The notes: generated from the sequence alone by a model not told the origin. Positions 49,082 through 61,034 are shown, numbered from the stretch's first letter. The stretch is DNA of 64,000 nt from Anisus vortex (GCA_949126835.1 OX421496.1:17251844-17315843); one strand, 5' to 3'. Numbers and translations: made by a program.

Positions 49082-49358
49082 CTGTGTTAAACGCGGGCAA
49101 AAAAAAGTTGAGGTTTATATGATGACATGTAATGCACCAATAAAATAGGTGTTTGGATTCAATTTGATTCAATTGAATGGTGACAAGAGAGTTTGACTGT
49201 GTTCTTGTTGAAGATCTACACGCTACACACGACTGAAATCTTATTGATTTAGAAGAATGTACAAATGTCACGTGACATAAAAGACCCAGCAATACAGCCT
49301 TGGGTATTTTGTATTTTATTTTGAATTTAGCGCAACTTCTGAGGCAAGAATTACAGCT

Positions 49359-49823
49359 AAAAGACGCTGGTTCCGCTAATGAACTTTAAGGACACTGGGT
49401 CCGCTAATGAGATTAAGGACGCTGGTTCCGCTAATTAATTAAAGGACGCTGCTTCCGCTAATGATTAAGTTCCGCTGGTTCCGCTAATTAGGTAAAAGGA
49501 CGCTGGTTCCGCGAATGAACTAAAGGACGCTGGTTCCGCTAATTAACTAAGGGACGCTGCTTACGCTAATAAACTAAAGGACGCTGCTTACGCTAATAAA
49601 CTAAAGGACGCTGCTTCCGCTAATAAACTAAAGGACGCTGCTTCCACTAATGAGCTAATTTACGCTTGTTTCGCTAATGAATTAAAGGATGTTTGTTCCG
49701 CTAATGGGCTAAATTACGCTGGTTCCTCTTAGGAGGTAAAAGGACGCTGGTTTCGCTAATTAACAGAAAGACGCTGCTTCCGCTTATTAACTAAAGGACG
49801 TTGGTTCGGCTAATGAGGTTAAG
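49359..49823. repeat. 27-28 bp minisatellite, about 17 units
   Basis: The unit is roughly aaaggacgctgcttccgcta plus ataaact, with indels and substitutions. Central units (about 49,550-49,640) are the most alike. Confidence 0.93.
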
Positions 49824-51170
49824 GTAGTCCTGGGTTCTTTATTAAATTTAAAAAATATATATAATATATAAAATATATATTATATATAATTTTAATATCA
49901 ATAGACATTTCAATAGCTCAAATTAAACAAACAAACAAAAAAGTTTTATTTAGCTAAACAAAATATCTGTAATAACATAAAACTTGACATTAAGAATCCC
50001 CCACCTCCCCTACCCTTAGGCCAACGTGTCACAACATATTCGTACATTCATTTTTATTGACTCGTAAAAACAAAAATGAAAAAAAAAAGCAAGACGAGTA
50101 ATTGATCTATAACAATTTCAATTGTTCAGTTAACCCTCTCATCCCCATTCTACCCCACCCCCTCCTCCCTGCCACTTATTTTTTTTAAAATATAGATTTT
50201 GATTTTAACGTATTAAAATGGTAATACGAATAAAAATATGAAATTCGATATGGAATGTACTATTCAGCTCTGACCGAATTGTAATGGCTTTGTTTGTTTG
50301 TGTTTTGTGTTTTTATATCTTACTGTGTACTTCAACAATTTATTATCATTTTCTAGTTCGTCATCAAATCTATTTATTTGTCTTGCAGTTGTAAACAACA
50401 TAATGATTTAGATTTGTTTTTGTCTAAATGTGCATTGTGTTGGCCGCTAGAGCCCAATTAGCGCCGAGAGGGGGGGGGGGGGACGGAGCTTCACTGTTGC
50501 CCTCGTTTGTACGTTCTAGAGGGGGGGAGGGGGCGGAGCTTCACTGTTGCCCTCGTTTGTACGTTCTAAACTCAAAGAGAGAATAAAAGTGTGGGGTAAC
50601 TGCGTTGTAAAATATCGCTGGACAGATGGATGATCTCCCCCTCTCCCCCAAGGTGTCTGTCATTAGTCCCTGTGCAGCTGCCCGGTGACCCGGCCCTGTG
50701 GACCGGGTGGTTGTGTGTGGAGAGGGGGGGGGCTACTCTTTTTGATGGATATCTTTCTTGCAAATCACTTTGCTTATGCCGGCACAAACATCCAGCAGAC
50801 CGAAGAGACCTTGCTTGTAAAGGAAACAAAACTATCTGCATACTTTAGTAAAGAGTAAACAAATGGAGCAGACATCGTCATTCCGATCGCCGCGAGCTCA
50901 AATCCCGATCAAAGTGCCCATAATCCCCCACTTCCCCTAGTCTGGCCGGTGTCCGATGGCCCAATCAGCTCTGGTGGTTGCCTGGCACGAGTTGCTGAAG
51001 GTTGTCTGTTGAGTATTTTGCTGGCCACTCAGTTTCCATTTACTACCTAAATAAAACCAGATGGTCGAAGGGGCTACTTTAATTTCCATTTAAAACAATT
51101 TCAGCGGAATCTTATATTTATTAAGTCGAGCTAAAGAGCTTTGACATCAGCCGACATAATTTATAGGTAG
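49824..51170. other. Unique DNA with a 50-bp duplication
   Basis: Two copies of a 50-bp segment containing cggagcttcactgttgccct start at 50,484 and 50,534, joined by poly-G. A possible old SINE head (cgagctcaaatcccgatcaa) lies near 50,893. No gene seen. Confidence 0.6.
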
Positions 51171-51175
51171 CTTTC

Positions 51176-51335
51176 TTCTCATGATTTCTTCACATATTCC
51201 TTTTGCTTGATTTCTTCGCAAAATGTCTTTGTATGATTTCTTCGCATGATTTATATGCCTATTATGCACGACTTTCTAGGAAAATCTTTTCGCTGGATTT
51301 CTTTACAGGGTTTCTTTTCATGATTTCTTGGTAAC
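51176..51335. repeat. Degenerate catgatttcttcgca repeat
   Basis: About six irregular units with strong divergence. Confidence 0.7.
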
Positions 51336-51629
51336 TTAAGGTCTCTTGAACTTCAGGTACTTCTCAAAGTTCCTTTAGTTCTTGTCAAGATAGCTGTAAT
51401 TAGTGATACTTGTTTTACTTCTTCCCATAAACTGGTGAGCGCTGCTCCAACAGCCCTTTGATCAGTTTGGTTTGGAGGGTACTTAACTTGTTTACTTTAC
51501 GTTGACTTCTATGGTGGTCACTTCTACGTTTCCACATGAAAAGAGACAAAAGCAACTGCGAACGGACAAATCCTAAAAATTGTGTAGTTTATAGTAACTA
51601 TATAGTATGTAGATCTATAGATTATATAG

Positions 51630-53347
51630 CATAGGTTCTCAACGGGGGCGATATCGCCCCCCGGGGGGCGGTGAGAAACTTTAGGGGGGCGCTGACATTC
51701 CCGGGGGCGATTGTGGAGGGCAAGTGGGCGGTTCAAGCGTACCTGATATATTTTAACACCTCAGCTATTTGAATCGATTAGTTTTTGGAGAATGAAATGT
51801 GATATAAACGCAAGTGCTGCTAAATACCTGATACCCACCAACAGTATGCCTACATATTATTATATTAATAAGAAATAAGAATCGCAGTGACTTTCGATGA
51901 AGTAGGGGTATGTATTTGGCAAAGATAGTGTGCGACCAGCTGGTCCTGTGGTTGGTTCACCGGACTGTTAACCCTGCTGACCGATCACTGTCGCCTAACA
52001 TATTCTAATATTAATGATGTTTTGATCTCAGTTTTACCGAGATGCCCTTAATGTGTTTTAAATAAACGTGGACGCATAAGAATTAGTGATATTGTCGTTA
52101 AGCGGTATAGATAAGTAATAATCATACAAACTGGGTAGTTATTGTAATGCTTGAAAATATACATATAAATTATTTAGTCATATAATATTTATATAATTTT
52201 CAAATACTTTTAACAGTTTGATCATTTCAAAGTTATAAATTATAAGCCATTTATTTTTTATAAAAGAAAAAAAAAACAGAAACATTAGCTAAAATAAAAC
52301 GGGCTAATTATCTCCCTTTAATATGTTTCCACATTTGATTCAATAGTGATGCCGAACAAGTTCTGTTTTGTAATATAACAAATATTACTTATTATTAGAC
52401 CTACAGCTTTTGCAACCAAAAATGAAACAAAAATAGACAATTTGCTAGCAACACACCTGGCAAACGATTCGCATTAATATTGATTTATTTAAACCTTCTG
52501 TTAAGGCAATTTTATGATCTATTAATTCTTACAATGTTACGAGTAGATTTATTTCCATATTATATTGGTTCTGTTATTATTAACTAAAGTTAAAATGAAA
52601 TAATCTTAAACCCGAAATGTTTCCGTGTTAGGAATAAAACATGTATATGTCTAGACACTACGTCATAGGAATAAAATACGTCATATGCACGAGGGTTGAA
52701 TACCGTTAGTCTTAGTTCTAGTTTGGGCGCTAATGTGTGAGGACTGTTTTTGACCATTTTCTTGAAGATAGGATTACGGCTTAGTTTGTTATAGAAGAAT
52801 CTCAACTGATTAAGTTTCATTATATAATACTGGTAGGCCTACATGTATTCTGTGGTATTGTTATATTTTATCATCTCAACTTGTTGGAATAAAATTGTGT
52901 TCAATTTCAAACAGGATTGTGGATTTCCTATATATTAAGGTACAGTTTATCTAAATCATTTCATACACAAAAGATTCATATCAAACGAGTAAAATAAACA
53001 TCAAATCTAATTCAATAATATCAATATAAATTCTTATACAACCTTGTGAGATCCAAGATGGAAATGAATCAAAAGAATATATAATAATACATTACTAAAA
53101 ATATCATCTAACGTCAGTAGCTGATTTCGCACGTGACAAAAATATGTTTCCTTTTCAGTTTATTTAAAGATAATTAATCACACCAAAAGTTTAGTCGGCT
53201 AAAAAAATTGTGGAAACTATAGTCCAGATGGGCGGAAGGGGGGGGGGGAGTGGGTGCTAAAAAAAAGTTAAGTGGGGGGGGGGGGGGCGGTGAGCGGAAA
53301 AAAATTGTAAAAGGGGGCGGTGAGCCGAAAAAGGTTGAGAACCTATG
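51630..53347. mobile_element. hAT-like element, ggttctcaac type
   Basis: The left end cataggttctcaac is matched exactly inverted at the right end (gttgagaacctatg, 53,334-53,347). Subterminal gggggcggtgag words lie inside both ends (51,662-51,674 left; about 53,276-53,326 right, several copies). The putative flanking octamers ttatatag and gtatacta match poorly, so the TSD is decayed or the ends are shifted. No transposase ORF survives. About 300 bp of its interior matches the hAT element at 39-45 kb in inverted orientation. Confidence 0.75.
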
Positions 53348-53691
53348 GTATACTATATGTAAACAGAACCATATTATGTCTTGTGTGTTTTGCTTATTTT
53401 AAATGTAAGTTTATATTTGCGCCGAAAAGGCGTCCTCCGCGCTAATGTTCCTTATTGCGTTCCTTTTGCATTCCCCATTTTCACATTGAGTGCCCTTCGC
53501 TTAGTTCATCGTGGGTAGGCATGCTTCATTTTGGCTAAGTGGCCCATTTTCTACTTATAAAAGCCCATTACTATATAGAAACTAAAACAAAACACACACT
53601 AACAACACATTAAAAATAGAGCACATTATTATTTTATAATAATGCAACAAAAAATAAATTTAAAAATTCCCAAGTTGTCATTGTCTTCTTG

Positions 53692-54033
53692 TTTGTTTTC
53701 TTCTCTTCTGTTTTCTTCTCTTCTGTTTTCTTCTCTTCTGTTTTCTTCTCTTCTGTTTTCTTCTCTTCTGTTTTCTTCTCTTCTGTTTTCTTCTCTTCTG
53801 TTTTCTTCTCTTCTGTTTTCTTCTCTTCTGTTTTCTTCTCTTCTGTTTTCTTCTCTTCTGTTTTCTTCTCTTCTGTTTTCTTCTCTTCTGTTTTCTTCTC
53901 TTCTGTTTTCTTCTCTTCTGTTTTCTTCTCTTCTGTTTTCTTCTCTTCTGTTTTCTTCTCTTCTGTTTTCTTCTCTTCTGTTTTCTTCTCTTCTGTTTTC
54001 TTCTCTTCTGTTTTCTTCTCTTCTGTTTTCTTC
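53692..54033. repeat. 15-bp minisatellite, about 23 near-perfect units
   Basis: The unit is ttctcttctgttttc, essentially invariant across about 340 bp. The plus strand is pyrimidine except for one G per unit. Because 15 is divisible by 3, all frames without a stop stay open, giving a Glu/Lys/Thr repeat on the minus strand and Phe/Ser/Leu repeats on the plus strand. No flanking coding sequence supports a gene. Confidence 0.97.
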
Positions 54034-54165
54034 ACTTTGTACTTCTCTTTTTGTTTTTTTGTTATGTCATATCTTACACTGATTATTGAAACATTACGGT
54101 GATGTTGGTGTTGATAGTTTGTTTTTTTGGTTCAATACCTTTTCTTGTGGGAAGGGGGGGGGGCA

Positions 54166-54425
54166 CTATGGCCGAGCTGCAGCGCGTTAAGCTGGCGTAC
54201 CGAGGGTCATGGGTTCCTTGTGAAGGTTAGGACTTGTTCTCGGGTCTGGAGGGTGTCTCTTAGTCAACCCCGCTCTGGTGGATACCTGACTTTAGTTGGG
54301 GTAAAGTAAAGGCGGCTGGGCATTGTGCTCGCCTCACGATCTCCTAGTATGCCGTGGCCACAGAAACAGGCGAACGCTGCTTCACCGGCCCCATCAATGA
54401 ATTTGGTCCGATGAGATACTTTATT
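54166..54425 (+). mobile_element. SINE, near full length
   Basis: The tRNA-like head has an A-box region (tggccgagctgcagcgcg) and a B box (gggttccttgtg). It is followed by the family body (tacctgactttagttggggt, ggcggctgggcattgtgctc), the gtggccacagaaacaggcga block, and the tail gcttcaccggccccatcaat, tttggtccgatgagat, then ctttattttta. It has no protein and would be copied by a LINE reverse transcriptase in trans. It is the best reference copy of this SINE family in the window. Confidence 0.88.
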
Positions 54426-54429
54426 TTTA

Positions 54430-55084
54430 TTTACCTTGTCTTACGCTCTTACAATTAAGTTAAAAGCTAAGTGGGTTTGAAATGAGCTTTAATCTTATTT
54501 TTGTTCGCTATGATCCAATGGTTGTTAAAATGCATTGATCTAAATTATTTTAAAGCATGAGTGGACACACAACACGTGGTGATCTTATAATCCGCATTCG
54601 AATTTATTTGGGCTTTGGAAACAGTTATGGTCAATATATTTACCATATGAAACATTGAAAAAAACAAATCTTTGTGAATCACAGTTAAAGGAGCAACTTG
54701 AGCTGGTTGGCGTTGAAGAATTGTACAAAACATATTGATATATTTAGAGTGAGGAGAAATGTATTGCATTTGACATGATTTCTCTATTTCTTGAAAACAT
54801 TTACACGCGTGAGCAGCTTTTTGTAGTCGGATGAAGTATAACAAAATCCTAAAAGCGTTATACGATTCTCTGATGCGCATTGAGAAAACTGTTTGTGTGT
54901 TACAACATAAACATAAAACGCATTAATGCACATACCTCTGACAAACAAAATCAGACAGCTCACTAAATGTAGCATTTTGTCTATTGTTCTTTTTAATTGT
55001 CGAGCTGTGAGCAAATAAATATCCTTGATTCTCATCTTTGTTATGTGGTCTTCAAAAACTAAAGTTCTTGTTTACTTTAAACAT
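54430..55084. other. A+T-rich DNA, possible transposon interior
   Basis: Minus-strand ORFs of 83 and 111 codons overlap here but show no recognisable domain. The stretch may be the decayed interior of the hAT fragment that ends near 55,166. Confidence 0.35.
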
Positions 55085-55166
55085 AATTAGAAACGAAAAT
55101 TATGATCTTCGGCCCGGTAGGTCTAAAATCTGGCCAACCTGATCAATAGTTTGGCCACCCATGATC
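55085..55166. mobile_element. hAT right-end fragment
   Basis: The end cggcccggtaggtctaaaat ... agtttggccacccatg resembles a hAT right terminus of the tttggccacccctg type, as also seen at 37,180-37,194. No left end was found. Confidence 0.5.
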
Positions 55167-55187
55167 TAATGTTGAAAGTTTGAAAGC

Positions 55188-55245
55188 AATAGGTGTCGAA
55201 CTTAAGGTCCGCGGGCCATATCTGGCCCGACTTACAGTTATATCC
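55188..55245 (+). mobile_element. hAT left-end fragment
   Basis: The sequence ataggtgtcgaacttaaggt then ccgcgggccatatctggccc closely resembles the left end of hAT elements beginning cagtggtgtcgaactcaagg. No matching right end was found downstream. Confidence 0.5.
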
Positions 55246-55259
55246 GGTACGCGGATGAA

Positions 55260-57175
55260 TTCATATTACGGTATTGCTTTAAAAAAAATGTTTAATTTTT
55301 CACACCAATGAACGCTTATGCAGTTTTTTCGTCAACTTGTAAGTATTACTTGAGCTTTGACTCGCTGTGTTTATTAACTTTGAGTCCACTAGTTGCTGCC
55401 AAAGTAACGCCTTTTACTTGTTATCTACGCCGATACTTTGCAAAATGGTTACTTCAAAGTAAACAAATATTACTATCCAGGAGCAGTTACAAACAGACAT
55501 ATAAAGATTTGCCATAAAATGCTGTTTCATAAATTATTTTAGTTGCATTATCGCCGTCACACATAAGTCACTGTACGCAAACAAAAAGTTTTCCCAACAG
55601 TGCTGTTGTCAAATGGTTCATCCTCCACTCGCCACGTCTACAAGTTAAGATAGCAACCAATAAGTGCGGTCCTTTGAATCAACAGGAAGACGATACATTT
55701 GGCGCGACTACTCTCATCATTCTCTCCATTTTGTCCACTGGTACTTTCTCGTCAGGTCAATTGTTATTATGCCATTGTTGTTATGTATATGTTAGCTTAC
55801 GGTATTACTTTTGGTGGTAATCTCCCCTAGAGAAGAGCGGAACAGGTTCAATAAAAGTTAATGTAAATCTTTTTCCCTTTTAAAAACATTGCGACTTGCG
55901 ACACATAAATAGTCCCATTAATAAATATCTTATATTCTTGTATAGTCTTTCTTTCGTTCTTTCTATTTCTCATTTAACCATGTGGCAAACAGCCAGTTCG
56001 TGAGGCATTTCAATGATAACAAAATAATAAATAAACATCTGTTCTTATAATTATCACTTTGGACATTTAAATTATAAGAACAAAAAAAAACAAGCTACTT
56101 CTGAACGCCAGTGTTAATCATCACTGCAGTCCTTTATTAAATTTCAAGCTTTAAAAAAAAACCTGCATAATTAATTGTTCTTAAAATTGTACAATTAAAA
56201 TATTTTTGTTTCTATTTTGGAAAAAAACAATATTTCGAGACCATATTAGTCCAAAGTTGTTTTTTTTGTTATTGTATTTTGTTTGTCTATTGATTTTCGG
56301 TTTTCCTTTTTGCTTTTTCTTTTCATGTATTTAAACCATAAATAAACTTTCAAAGTTATCGCCACCTGCTTTATTTCTTTTTCTTTTGTTCCTTCAACGT
56401 TTCCCTTATGGCACTCCGAGTGCTCCTTTTGATTTGCGCTCCACCAGACTAGAACTAGTATTGTACTTAGAACTGGGGCTTGACGTCCCTTAGGGGGGCG
56501 ATCAGAGGTGTCGCAAGGTTTTGTGGCGGTTATGTCCCCGTGGAGATCAATAGAAATGGGTTCCACTGGTCGTCCTAAAGCTGGCAAATCGATTTTCGGT
56601 GTGAACTATTTCAACGTAGGGGCTATTAGCGCACCCTAAAACACCATTTCTTTAATAGATACATATAAAACACTACACTTTTACAGTATATCTGTAAATA
56701 TATGTTATTATTCTTTTTTTGTTATTCATTCCTTTTTCATTATACTCTTCCCAGCTATTTCTAGCTTTCTAATTGTTTGTCCGTTGGCTGTTTTGTTTTG
56801 TTGAACTACATTTCATCTCTTTCTCTCTTTGCGTACTCTTTCTTACTACCCCTCCTTTACTACGGCCCCCCGCTCCAAACCATCTCTCCCTGTGTCTCGT
56901 GTCTCTCAATGTTTCCTCCATTGTGTGAATATTCCCAAACTTGTCACTATGACCTGTGTATTGATTCTGTGGGTAGCAGTGATTGGTTCGCAGAGGTAGC
57001 CGAATCAGTTCCCGAGACTACAAACTAGCCCCCCTCCCCCTTCGTCCCCCGCCCCCGCCCCTACCACCCCCCTCTCTCTCTCACCACATACACACCGACA
57101 CATACACACACACACATTGAACCATGGTTAACGTTGAATTCCACCTTGTATAACTGCTTAGCTGTCCCTCACTAG
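55260..57175. other. A+T-rich DNA, no gene supported
   Basis: No repeat or domain recognised. Poly-C and CT/CA patches lie at about 57,030-57,115. Confidence 0.45.
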
Positions 57176-57179
57176 ATTA

Positions 57180-57350
57180 CCGCTACACCACTCCCACTGC
57201 TACTGTCACTGCTACTTCCACCACCACCGCGACAGCTACTGATACTTCCACTACCACTGCTACTGTCACTGCTACTGTCACTGCTACTTCCACCACCACT
57301 GCTACAGCTACTGACACTTCCACTACCACAACTACTGCCACAGCTACTGC
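57180..57350. repeat. cactgctac-type trinucleotide-like repeat
   Basis: Imperfect ACT/ACC/GCT-rich repeat with a larger internal duplication (cactgctactgtcactgcta and variants). The Val/Ala/Glu-rich minus-strand ORF is an artefact. Confidence 0.85.
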
Positions 57351-57359
57351 TACTGATAT

Positions 57360-58363
57360 GTTACTATTAAATGCCCTTTTAAAACCCTCGCTACTATGGT
57401 AGAATGGCACTTTCGGTTTAAATAATCAATTTCTTAGCCCTTCTTGCACAGATCGTCAAAGATCCTGCACACGTAATTGATGCGTTGTGTTTGGGTAGAT
57501 AGACGATATGTGTACGCTTCATATTCCTTGTGTACGCTTTTAATCATGATAATAACCTATGACGTTTAAATGTGAGTTTGTCTAACAGGATCGTTGCCCA
57601 CCTGTTTGATGGAGTGGCTATGTTTTCTTCACTGTGCATGCCCACGGCATTTAGAATCGGATGCCGAGATCGTAAACGACAATTAAAGAAAGTTGTTTGT
57701 TAATTTTTGTAAAGAAAATTTGTGTAATTAGTTTTCCACAAAAAAAAAACAAAAAAAAAAAACACAAACTTATTTTTTAACCGTTCATTTCCTATACTTG
57801 GGATTTGTATGAAGTTGAAAGATAAACAATGGATAACACTATTCACTTAACAAAGGGCATTACTGTTTGCGACACTCTTATGGTTTTATTTGTATAGAAA
57901 CTATTGGACTAAACATGAATACCTCAGATGTATGGTGACCTTCACTATTGTGACAATAAACGGCTATCCTATACAGATCTAACCATATAGTTGGCGTGAA
58001 AGTAACACCGTCACCATAAGGTCAACACAATTATCTATGTATGTATGGCCATCACCAAATGAAAAGGTTATGTATGTCGTGAAAAGAAGGTATGAGTTAA
58101 CTCAGTGTTTTAAGCGGGTAAATATGGACAAAAACACATACACACACAAGAAAGTATATCTCTATATCTTCTTTCATTTCTTGGTATAACTTATGATTTC
58201 CTAATGATTTAAGTGCATTCTAAATGCTGAAAATAAATCTTCTTTCTTTAGCTGATGATTCTCTACTTCATATTTTCTTATTCGGTTTGTAATAATAAGA
58301 ATATATTTTTTTTGCTCAAATCATGGGGACATTTTCTTAAGACAGTTTCAATCATCATTGTCC
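57360..58363. other. A+T-rich DNA, nothing recognised
   Basis: No coding or repeat signature. Confidence 0.5.
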
Positions 58364-58553
58364 GTTTAGTGCAGCGTTTAGTTGTTTAGTGCAGCGTTTA
58401 GTTGTTTAGTGCAGCGTTTAGTTGTTTAGTGCAGCGTTTAGTTGTTTAGTGCAGCGTTTAGTTGTTTAGTGCAGCGTTTAGTTGTTTAGTGCAGCGTTTA
58501 GTTGTTTAGTGCAGCGTTTAGTTGTTTAGTGCAGCGTTTAGTTGTTTAGTGCA
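58364..58553. repeat. 20-bp minisatellite, about 9.5 perfect units
   Basis: The unit gtttagtgcagcgtttagtt repeats without a change until the last copy (gcaacgg). Perfect identity implies very recent expansion or ongoing homogenisation. Confidence 0.97.
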
Positions 58554-58689
58554 ACGGTGTCTGGAGTCAATACTTCCTTTTCTGTTGTTGCAGCACTCCG
58601 GCGTCCTGTTCGGAAATGTTGTTGGGGAGGGAATGGTGGAGTGTGGGGTGGTAGATCATTAATGTGATGGACGAGAAAACTTAGATGAG

Positions 58690-58924
58690 TCCATCAATAC
58701 ACCATCAATACACCATCAATACACCATCAATACACCATCAATACACCATCAATGCACCATCAATGCACCATCAATGCACCATCAATGCACCATCAATACA
58801 CCATCAATACACCATCAATACACCATCAATACACCATCAATACACCATCAATACACCATCAATACACCATCAATACACCATCAATACACCATCAATACAC
58901 CATCAATACACCATCAATACACCA
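58690..58924. repeat. 11-bp minisatellite, about 21 units
   Basis: The unit is caatacaccat. Four consecutive units near 58,751-58,795 carry caatgcaccat. The 94-104 codon ORFs across it encode only the repeat. Confidence 0.97.
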
Positions 58925-58929
58925 GCGTT

Positions 58930-59885
58930 AGTATACTGGGCTGTACTTTTGTTTTCTATGTTTGTCTGCACATTTGTTTTTGTTTTTTTAATACATTGAC
59001 GAGATTCCAACGAACACTAAAATCTCCTGCCTACAAGTTCGGTATTAGAATATTTTAAAACTGTACTGATCTTAAATTATGGGTATTTGTGACTTGCATA
59101 TTTTATATCAAATTTCTATTCATAACATTAATTGAAATGTTCTAGTCGTAAGTTTGATCCACTAAAACACTTATAGCTTCCATACACCAAAGCGTATTGT
59201 CAATAAGCTCAGATAGAACAAATTATATAAATAGATATATAGTTGCCGATTTGGAATATCTTAAGGCTAGTCAAGGTCTTTTTATGTAATTTTCCAGTGT
59301 GTATGCCTATTCACTTATCAGGAATGTATTAGATTAAGATAACATTATGGCATACAATTATCATTAAGCAGTCCTAAATAGCCCTGGTCTGTTGGTAAGC
59401 ATTGCTTATTATTAGACTACACTATAGGCGAGTTAAACAAAAAAAAAATCAAGGAACTGATCTGGCGGGTGGAGTTCTTCATCGCTGCTTATAAACGCAA
59501 GAAATGCGGAATGAGTATTTAAAAAAAAAAGTTAAAGAGTAGTAAAGCAGGGAGGGAGGGGAGGGGTGGATATGTAAAGTCGAGTGAGTTTGACTGCTTC
59601 ATCCCAAAACTACACCAATTCTGTCCCTGTTTAATGTCATGTTTGAGATGGCCCCGTAGTATGTTAAGAGATCATTAGAACCCACGTAAAAACTGGGAGG
59701 TACAGTTGAAAGATGATTAAAAAACTCAAGTGATGTTTTTCTTTTTTTTTTTTCAAATACCCAAGATAGTGCTTTGTGTCAAGTACCATTTCCTGTAACG
59801 GGGGAACTTTTTTTTTCTTTTTGGAGTTTAGACGGTGGATGTGTGGGCTAAAAGTGAATAAACCATTGAAACTAATTACCCAGCA
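58930..59885. other. A+T-rich DNA, no gene seen
   Basis: No structure recognised up to the SINE target duplication. Confidence 0.5.
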
Positions 59886-59895
59886 CTGATATAAG

Positions 59896-60119
59896 TAAGT
59901 AAAGTACCCTTCGGACCAAAGTGATGATAGGGCCGGTGAAGCTGTTTCTGTGGCCACGGCATACTAAGGGATATGTGGCCAGCACAATGCCCAGCCGCCT
60001 TTACTTTACTACAATTAGTGTCAGATACACATCAGAGCTGGGTAGACTCCCTTAAGTCCTGGGAAATAATCCTAGCCTCCACCAGGATTCAAACCTTCGG
60101 ATCGCCAATCGAACGCGCT
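59896..60119 (-). mobile_element. SINE copy (minus), 5'-truncated
   Basis: On the minus strand, part of the tRNA-like head (cagcgcgttcgattggcg, B box ggtttgaatcc) leads into the family body and ends with the intact tail (cttcaccggccctatcatca, tttggtccgaagggtac). The 10-mer ctgatataag occurs on both sides (59,886-59,895 and 60,118-60,127), probably the target duplication, although its first three bases may belong to the SINE head. Confidence 0.85.
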
Positions 60120-60470
60120 GATATAAGGACTACTTTATGGTTTAACTACATGATATAAGGACTACTTTATGGTTTAACTACATGATATAAGGACTACTTT
60201 ATGGTTTAACTACATGATATAAGGACTACTTTATGGTTTAACTACATGATATAAGGACTACTTTATGGTTTAACTACACGATATAAGGACTACTTTATGG
60301 TTTAACTACATGATATAAGGACTACTTTATGGTTTAACTACATGATATACGGACTACATTATGGTTTAACTACATGATATAAGGACTACTTTATGGTTTA
60401 ACTACATGATATAAGGACTACATTATGGTTTAACTACATGATATAAGGACTACTTTATGGTTTAACTACA
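60120..60470. repeat. 32-bp minisatellite, 11 units
   Basis: The unit is gatataaggactactttatg then gtttaactacat, with only a handful of substitutions. Its first bases coincide with the right target duplication of the adjoining SINE. Confidence 0.97.
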
Positions 60471-60474
60471 AAAC

Positions 60475-61034
60475 AAAAAAAAAGGTTAACTTTGAGCATT
60501 GTTTCAATACACCGTGTGACTAGCTGCTCGATATGTTGTCATTGGTACAAAACGACCAATTGTGGTATTTTTTTTTTAACTTAAGTTCTTTTCGAAAAAT
60601 GCTTTCAGTTATTGTAAGAAAGGTTATGCACGTGTATTAACCAGCAAAGATGGACTAGGATTTGAAAAACTGTGTGCGAAGTTAATGGCTAGACAAATGA
60701 TGCAATTGGCTACCTATATCCCTTTCATTCTCTGATCGCCCTATTGGTAGCCACTCAGAACAGTAGGCAAAAATAACAAATCTCCAGGGAAACGGCACCA
60801 CTAGTGGTGGTTTCCCCCTTACAGCTATACTCGCCCTTTTCATTAATCGCTCGTGAAGAGCGGGGGGGGGGAGGGGGAGGGATAAGGTGGGGGGACCACT
60901 GAATGTAATCAAGGGAAGGTACCGTAGTTGTAATCACCCCATGTAGGTTAGTATCCCAGTCCAATCCCAGCTAATAACACGAGACGTCTGTGGCTATCAA
61001 CCTCAGGTGAGTTAGTCTGGCTGATGGTTGCTTT
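60475..61034. other. Unique DNA, no gene seen
   Basis: Contains a poly-G-rich patch at 60,862-60,895 and nothing else recognised. Confidence 0.5.

Noticed and set aside
53634..54102. ORFs on both strands encoding Glu/Lys/Thr or Ser/Leu/Phe repeats
   Set aside because: By-products of the 15-bp minisatellite; a unit length divisible by three simply keeps frames open.
57183..57410. Val/Ala/Glu-rich 75-codon ORF
   Set aside because: Translation of an imperfect trinucleotide-like repeat.
60120..60470. CRISPR-like or attachment-site array
   Set aside because: Head-to-tail 32-bp units without spacers; an ordinary minisatellite.
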